DNA from: Candidatus Dadabacteria bacterium
GTDB lineage: Bacteria > Desulfobacterota_D > UBA1144 > Nemesobacterales > UBA2774
DNA length: 10,072 nucleotides
Direction: 5' to 3'
Assembly (NCBI GenBank): GCA_003229065.1
Contig: QIHJ01000064.1
Coordinates: 1-10,072, forward strand
The stretch's first letter is position 1. Each line of letters opens with the position of its first letter. Below the pieces are notes generated by a model. It was not told where the DNA came from and made no database searches. It saw nothing but the letters and a program-made list of their open reading frames with translations. This document shows, piece by piece, positions 6,255 to 10,072 of this stretch. A program made the position numbers and the translations under genes.

Positions 6255-6654
6255 AATATTGAGGCACTTCATTTTCTGAAGCCGCGCAGATTTCAAGCTC
6301 GAGCCCGTCGGGGTCTAAAAAGTGGTAAGCCGTGATTTTACCGTCACTATCCTTTTTCTCCTCTATAAAACTGACGCCCCTTTCTTTTAACAGCCGGCTT
6401 GATTTCTCCAAATCTCCGACTAAAAACGCAATATGGTTTACGCCCTCAACAGATGCTGTGTCGGCGCTCGTGCGATTCTTGTCCTCTGTTAAAGCTAAGA
6501 TCACCTGTTTCTTCGCTCCGAGGAAAGATTTTTTCTGCTCTCCGCTCTTCCGTCCGTCGAGAATGACGTCCAGTCCCAGAACACCTGAATAGAATTCAAA
6601 TGCCCTGTCCATATCGCTCACGACTATAGCGGCGTGGTCTATTTGTTTAATCAT
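6253..6654 (-). CDS. VOC superfamily metalloprotein (glyoxalase/dioxygenase fold)
   Basis: From ATG 6654 the protein has 133 residues, a single vicinal-oxygen-chelate unit of two beta-alpha-beta-beta-beta modules. The first opens MIKQIDHAAIVVSD (1-14) and runs to AFEFYSGVLGLDV; the second is GVNHIAFLVGDLEKSSRLLKERGV (71-94), closing with FLDPDGLELEI (112-122). Putative metal ligands are His7, His74 and Glu121. The ligand that E. coli glyoxalase I has at Glu56 is missing: the strand reads VILAL here. A three-ligand site occurs in the FosA type and several other VOC enzymes, so the reaction is not predictable. The start was chosen for AAGAGGT nine bases upstream and because family members begin at this point; the frame is open to 6720 but without a ribosome site or homologous-looking residues. 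It lies 87 bases after the OmpA-domain gene. Confidence 0.85.
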   Translation of the reverse strand: MIKQIDHAAIVVSDMDRAFEFYSGVLGLDVILDGRKSGEQKKSFLGAKKQVILALTEDKNRTSADTASVEGVNHIAFLVGDLEKSSRLLKERGVSFIEEKKDSDGKITAYHFLDPDGLELEICAASENEVPQY

Positions 6655-6663
6655 AACGCTCTT

Positions 6664-6670
6664 ACCTCTT
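6664..6670 (-). promoter_or_regulatory. Ribosome-binding site fixing the VOC start
   Basis: AAGAGGT on the minus strand lies nine bases before ATG 6654. It falls inside the longer open frame and favours the 133-residue product over a 155-residue one. Confidence 0.7.
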
Positions 6671-6741
6671 AGTTTTCGAAGCCATTCCATTGTGAAATCC
6701 GCCCCATACGACTGTGGCAATGTAAAGCAATCCTACGAATG

Positions 6742-7956
6742 TTAAATCATATTAAATTTACCCAATATAACCCAGCTAACCACTGCAATAACGAGCAATA
6801 CTACAAAAGAGGTAAGCCAGTAGCTTCCGACCAGGGAGCGCAGGAAACCCTCCCTTACATCTACGACCTTTCTATACATTTCGTATTCGGTGTTCATCTG
6901 ATCGTACAGAGGCTCTTCAATATCAATTATTACGGATAAAAGAAGGGGCTGGTACCCTGCTTTTACAGGTGTCACATACCACTGCCATTTTATATCCTCA
7001 GCCGGTGATACGGATTCAGACCTGGCGCCGTGGTCATCCGGAAAGAGGTCCCGGGAATTGAATGAATCCTCCACTGGCTGTACTTCAAAACCTTTGCCCG
7101 ACAACAAAACCAGAATGTCCCGGCTCAGTTTCAGGTCCTGTACTTCAGGCTGCTTTTTTAGAGCTCTGGTAAGCTCCTCGATAAATGAATCACTCACAAG
7201 AGCTTCGACTAAGTAGGGGCTTTCTAGCTGCATTTTTTCAGGCGGGTCGAAAACGATTTCGCCGGGCGCGGTATTATTAATTTCGCCGCCTATTGATCCA
7301 AGTAGAGAGGGCGGCGGCGTGGGGGGTACGGGTTTTGGAGTATTTACGGGCCTAAGAGCTTCAACCACGGCTAATTCTGAGTCAATATCATCTGTCTCTA
7401 AAAAATCTTCCTGAGGAGTTTCCCCGGGGGATGTTTCAATATCCCCTGTTTCTTCAAGCGTCCCATCCTTGCTCGCCGTCTCTTTTGCGATGACAATCGG
7501 CATCTCGTATATAACACGCACTCTCCTGTTGCCGGCCAGCGCTTCCTGAGTCTCTCCCGGCGAAAAGCGGTCGGTGTCTCCCTTGGGAAGGACGCTTATG
7601 TTTTCTGAAGGAACACCCTGGCTGATTAGATAATCCTTTACGGACTCGGCTCTTTTCCCGGAAAGCTCTAAATTGTAATCATCACTGCCTGTAGAGTCGG
7701 AGTATCCTTCAAGCACCGCTACGGTTCCGGGATTATTTATAAGAGTCTCTGCATGGTGGTTCAGGCCCTCTTTGGTATCGGAGCTGATATCGTTATTATC
7801 CGATTCGAATAACACGTCAAATACGGCTTCATTAACTTGTACGTTCTCGCTCTGGGTTTGAGCCCCGGAAACTCCCGTTCCTGCTATGAAAGAGATATAA
7901 AAAAACGGTACTGCCAGTATGATACATATGTATAAAGTTGTCGAAGCCGTATTCAT
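6742..7956 (-). CDS. OmpA-domain protein with beta domain and C-terminal membrane anchor
   Basis: This 404-residue envelope protein has four visible parts. Residues 8-32 form a signal peptide or N-terminal anchor ending near GVSGAQ. An OmpA-like peptidoglycan-binding domain follows at 44-150, with VLEGYSDSTGSDDYNLELSGKRAESVKDYL at the core (Asp87 and Arg144 at the positions that bind diaminopimelate in the family; NRRVRV at 143-148). A linker at 155-232 is acidic, then proline-rich (NTPKPVPPTPPP). A beta domain at 232-365 has IVFDPPEKMQ, ILVLLSGKGFEV and WQWYVTPVKAGYQPLLLSV, and a hydrophobic helix at 379-398 ends the chain. The beta-domain pattern recalls a conserved module preceding a C-terminal membrane helix in some bacterial signalling or effector-like proteins; this is memory, not a search. 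It probably tethers peptidoglycan to the inner membrane. The start has AGGGGT 12 bases away, so the ribosome site is weak. Confidence 0.75.
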   Translation of the reverse strand: MNTASTTLYICIILAVPFFYISFIAGTGVSGAQTQSENVQVNEAVFDVLFESDNNDISSDTKEGLNHHAETLINNPGTVAVLEGYSDSTGSDDYNLELSGKRAESVKDYLISQGVPSENISVLPKGDTDRFSPGETQEALAGNRRVRVIYEMPIVIAKETASKDGTLEETGDIETSPGETPQEDFLETDDIDSELAVVEALRPVNTPKPVPPTPPPSLLGSIGGEINNTAPGEIVFDPPEKMQLESPYLVEALVSDSFIEELTRALKKQPEVQDLKLSRDILVLLSGKGFEVQPVEDSFNSRDLFPDDHGARSESVSPAEDIKWQWYVTPVKAGYQPLLLSVIIDIEEPLYDQMNTEYEMYRKVVDVREGFLRSLVGSYWLTSFVVLLVIAVVSWVILGKFNMI

Positions 7957-8119
7957 CCTACGTCAATTACCCCTCTAGCCTGAATAGTAAAAACTCTACT
8001 CTGAAATTTACCCTATCTTCATGGCAATAAAAATCGTTCATATTTATTATGAGAAAAACATTAATCCGATCTCCACTTAGCGCAATTTGCCCGGATTTTT
8101 ACTTACCCTCCGGCATAAG

Positions 8120-8128
8120 TGCTATACT
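8120..8128 (+). promoter_or_regulatory. Candidate extended -10 promoter of the FemAB-like/clpS/clpA operon
   Basis: TGC followed by TATACT (8123-8128) makes an extended -10. A partial -35 TTTACT (8098-8103) is 19 bases away, longer than ideal, but extended -10 promoters tolerate this. The expected start is near 8135. The 198-base gap from 7957 to 8154 between divergent genes otherwise holds no clear gene; I did not find a convincing promoter for the OmpA-domain gene in it. Confidence 0.45.
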
Positions 8129-8154
8129 AATTGAAGTAGCGCTTAAATGCCACC

Positions 8155-9336
8155 ATGATTCACTCAATAACCGGGTTAAAAATGAAAAAAGGGTTTCAGC
8201 TTAGAGTGCATAATTCAATCTCGGGTATAGACAAAGAGCAATATAACGCTATTGTAGACCCCCAAAACCCTTTCCTCGAATATGAGTTTTTAGAGGCGCT
8301 CGAAAAATCGGGCTGCGTGGGCGAGAGAACTACATGGGACCCGCGCTACATCGTACTTGAAGAAAGGGGCAAGATCGTAGGCGCACTCACTGCGTACATA
8401 AGACTCGACTCTTACGGTGAGTATATCTTCGACTGGGAATGGGCACGCGCCTTCGAGAGCTCGGGGTTGAGCTACTATCCGAAAATGGTTGTGGCAATTC
8501 CCTTTACCCCGGCTACTGGGGTCCGTATACTCGTCCACCCGGAGTACTCGTTCGAGGACTGCGCAGAATCTCTTGTAAAACGCCTAATTGACCTTTCAAT
8601 TGAGGAAAACTGCTCCTCTATACACTTTTTGTTCCTAACCGATAACGAAAAAGAATTCCTGGAAACAATGGGATTTATGACCAGAAAAACTCACCAGTAC
8701 CACTGGAAAAACAAGGGGTATAAGACTTTTGAGGATTTTCTCTCGGATATGCGCTCGGGCAGGAAGAAACAGATAAGGAAAGAAAGAAAGTTCTTAGAGG
8801 ATGCGGGGCTTCAAATAAAGATTGTTGAAGGGAACGATATCGAAAATGAGCATATGGACGCGATTTGGGGGTTCTATACGGACACGCACTCAAAAAAGTG
8901 GGGAAGCGCATATTTGAATAGAAATTTCTTTGATTTGATGTACGAGAATTTCAGACACCGAATTGTCCTTGTTATGGCAAAGGACGGGGATATCTGGGCG
9001 GGCGGAACGTTCAATATAGTAAAGAATGAGAGTCTTTTCGGGCGGTATTGGGGAGCGGTTTGTAATTACAAAAATCTCCATTTTGAATGTTGTTTCTACA
9101 AATTAATAGATTATTCTATAGAGAGGGGGGTACAGGTTTTTGAAGCGGGGGCACAGGGAGAGCATAAATTTTTGAGGGGTTTCGGAGCGGTGCCCACGTA
9201 CAGCTCGCACTATATATTTCACAGCGGCGCGCGCGTAGCGATCAAGAATTACCTGAAAGGAGAAATCGAGTATACGGATAACCTAATAAGACAGTATAAC
9301 AGACAGTCACCGCTCAAATATCTATACGGAAAGTAA
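8155..9336 (+). CDS. FemAB-like / GNAT-fold protein (COG3146 type)
   Basis: The 393-residue protein matches the COG3146 (FemAB_like, formerly DUF482) pattern: NPFLEYEFLEALEKSGCVGERTTW at 38-61 (conserved NPFL opening), RYIVLEERGKIVGALTAYI in the first strands (64-82), the basic segment RKKQIRKERK (203-212), then FGRYWGA (295-301), LHFECCFYKLIDYSIERG (308-325) and FEAGAQGEHKFLRGFGAVPTYSSH (329-352). The family has the double GNAT fold of Fem aminoacyltransferases, which add amino acids from aminoacyl-tRNA to cell-wall precursors; the COG3146 reaction itself is not established. No signal peptide or membrane segment is seen. ATG 8182 (MKKGFQLRV) is as plausible a start as 8155, because family members usually begin there; neither has a clear ribosome site. 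clpS begins six bases past the stop, so both are co-transcribed. Confidence 0.8.
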   Translation: MIHSITGLKMKKGFQLRVHNSISGIDKEQYNAIVDPQNPFLEYEFLEALEKSGCVGERTTWDPRYIVLEERGKIVGALTAYIRLDSYGEYIFDWEWARAFESSGLSYYPKMVVAIPFTPATGVRILVHPEYSFEDCAESLVKRLIDLSIEENCSSIHFLFLTDNEKEFLETMGFMTRKTHQYHWKNKGYKTFEDFLSDMRSGRKKQIRKERKFLEDAGLQIKIVEGNDIENEHMDAIWGFYTDTHSKKWGSAYLNRNFFDLMYENFRHRIVLVMAKDGDIWAGGTFNIVKNESLFGRYWGAVCNYKNLHFECCFYKLIDYSIERGVQVFEAGAQGEHKFLRGFGAVPTYSSHYIFHSGARVAIKNYLKGEIEYTDNLIRQYNRQSPLKYLYGK

Positions 9337-9342
9337 TAGAGA

Positions 9343-9681
9343 ATGGAAGACGGAAAAATTAGACCCGAAGACCTGGAAGGAAGCCTACTCACCGAAGAAA
9401 GGCTTAAGTTAAAGAAGCCCGATATGTACAGGGTAGTTCTTCTGAACGACGACTATACGCCGAGGGACTTCGTGGTATGGATTCTGACAAGAGTATTCTA
9501 TAAAACTCAGGATGAATCGACCAGAATTATGGTTGAAGCTCATACGACGGGGAAAAGCAGCATAGGCGTGTATACTTATGATGAAGCTACAACAAAAATA
9601 GAACAGGTCGACAAAATCGCAAAACAGTACGAGCATCCGTTACAATGCGTAATAGAAGTACAGAGCGGCGGTGAGGAATAA
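9343..9681 (+). CDS. clpS: ClpS adaptor for N-degron substrates
   Basis: Cytosolic adaptor that binds proteins bearing destabilising N-terminal residues and hands them to ClpAP for degradation. The 112 residues have the usual disordered N-terminus (about 1-25) and the alpha/beta core. NDDYTPRDFVV (35-45) is the binding-pocket signature, and His67 in EAHTTGK aligns with the E. coli pocket residue His66; the HPLQCVIE end (98-105) is canonical. The gatekeeper after TP, Met40 in E. coli, is Arg41 here, a substitution known in some other lineages; it may alter which N-terminal residues are accepted. It follows the FemAB-like gene by six bases and its stop codon shares one base with the clpA start (TAATG), so translation is coupled. 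Confidence 0.95.
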   Translation: MEDGKIRPEDLEGSLLTEERLKLKKPDMYRVVLLNDDYTPRDFVVWILTRVFYKTQDESTRIMVEAHTTGKSSIGVYTYDEATTKIEQVDKIAKQYEHPLQCVIEVQSGGEE

Positions 9682-10072
9682 TGATACTTTCAAAAGAGCT
9701 TGAAGATACACTTAGACGGGCGTTTGACCAGGCAAAGGCCAGAAAGCACGAGTATATTACGCTAGAGCACATACTGCTTGAGCTTACCTATGATCCGGAC
9801 GCATCCCCTGTCCTTATAGGGTGCGGTGTGGACCTGGATAACCTAAGAGACTCTTTAGATAACTTTATGAACGAGAATATGCCTCCGATCGAGTCCGAGT
9901 ATCTGAGCGAGCCCGAGTATTCGGCAGGGAGCCAGTTTGTCCTGAGGCTGGCCGCAATACACGCCGAATCTGCCGAAAAGACACAGATAAACGGCAGCAG
10001 CATACTGGTCGCAATGTTCAGGGTGGACGAGTCGCACGCGGTGTACATACTCAATCAGCAGGGGGTAAGCCG
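9681..10072 (+). CDS. clpA: ClpA, ATP-dependent Clp protease ATP-binding subunit (N-terminal domain, truncated)
   Basis: The frame opens at ATG 9681, one base overlapping the clpS stop, with GAGG at 9673-9676, and is still open at the right edge, giving 130 complete codons. The visible part is the Clp N-domain, made of two repeats: MILSKELEDTLRRAF with HEYITLEHILLEL (residues 23-35), then the second repeat FVLRLAAIHAES and INGSSILVAMF before the edge. This domain is where ClpS docks. The AAA+ ATPase modules, Walker motifs and the ClpP-binding loop lie beyond the window, so ClpA rather than ClpC is inferred from the adjoining clpS and the N-domain sequence. Confidence 0.9.
   Translation, partial: MILSKELEDTLRRAFDQAKARKHEYITLEHILLELTYDPDASPVLIGCGVDLDNLRDSLDNFMNENMPPIESEYLSEPEYSAGSQFVLRLAAIHAESAEKTQINGSSILVAMFRVDESHAVYILNQQGVS

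Noticed and set aside
6652..6720. VOC protein extended to ATG 6720
   Set aside because: The extra 22 residues show no family similarity, and the good ribosome site AAGAGGT serves ATG 6654.
8020..8079. Short + strand ORF (about 19 codons) between the divergent genes
   Set aside because: It has no ribosome site and no recognisable content, and the region better fits a promoter spacer.
8091..8115. CCGGA/TCCGG inverted repeat upstream of the FemAB-like gene
   Set aside because: Only five pairs around a 13-base loop; too weak to call a site on its own.

Overview
The window is a gene-dense stretch of moderate GC from a bacterium. Signs of a Gram-negative envelope are a Do-type periplasmic serine protease, an OmpA-type peptidoglycan-binding domain, secreted proteins with Sec signal peptides, and a clpS-clpA pair. 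Two genes have an archaeal flavour: a Thi4-type thiazole synthase and a DUF6775-like protein. That mixture suggests a deep-branching environmental lineage, perhaps near Thermodesulfobacteriota or Dadabacteria, but this guess is weak. I see no rRNA, tRNA, CRISPR array, insertion sequence or phage gene.

Layout. Positions 1-104 hold the acidic C-terminus of a + strand gene. A secreted DUF4412-like protein (157-939, -) is divergent from thi4 (1140-1955, +), which appears to have its own promoter overlapping a small palindrome. thi4 converges on a minus-strand block through a shared hairpin terminator at 1973-2001. Read in its own direction, that block is: OmpA-domain membrane protein (7956-6742), VOC-fold metalloprotein (6654-6253), flavin monooxygenase (6109-4925), Do-type protease (4709-3285), RidA-family protein (3298-2825) and DUF6775-like protein (2789-2001). 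The last three look like one transcript, because degP and ridA overlap by 14 bases and a 35-base gap follows. From 8155 the + strand carries a FemAB-like/GNAT-fold protein, clpS and the start of clpA, packed tightly enough to be one operon.

How the genes may work together. Two protein-quality-control systems lie here: periplasmic (DegP-like) and cytosolic (ClpS-ClpA, the N-degron route). RidA, which removes reactive enamine/imine metabolites, is translationally linked to the protease. The FemAB-like gene leads the clpS-clpA operon. It belongs to the same broad fold class as the leucyl/phenylalanyl-tRNA-protein transferase that makes ClpS substrates, so it may do more than cell-wall chemistry. 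Thi4 supplies the thiazole half of thiamine.

Most notable observations: (i) the Thi4 carries the cysteine expected of the single-turnover, sulfur-donating type rather than the histidine of the sulfide-using type; (ii) the DUF6775-like protein keeps an HxxGxxxC plus cysteine cluster reminiscent of archaemetzincins but has no HExxH; (iii) the OmpA-domain protein has an inverted architecture with a C-terminal membrane anchor and a beta domain; (iv) the FemAB-like/clpS/clpA operon, whose ClpS has Arg at the gatekeeper position. Intergenic gaps are all about 215 bases or shorter, and their contents are described in the features.
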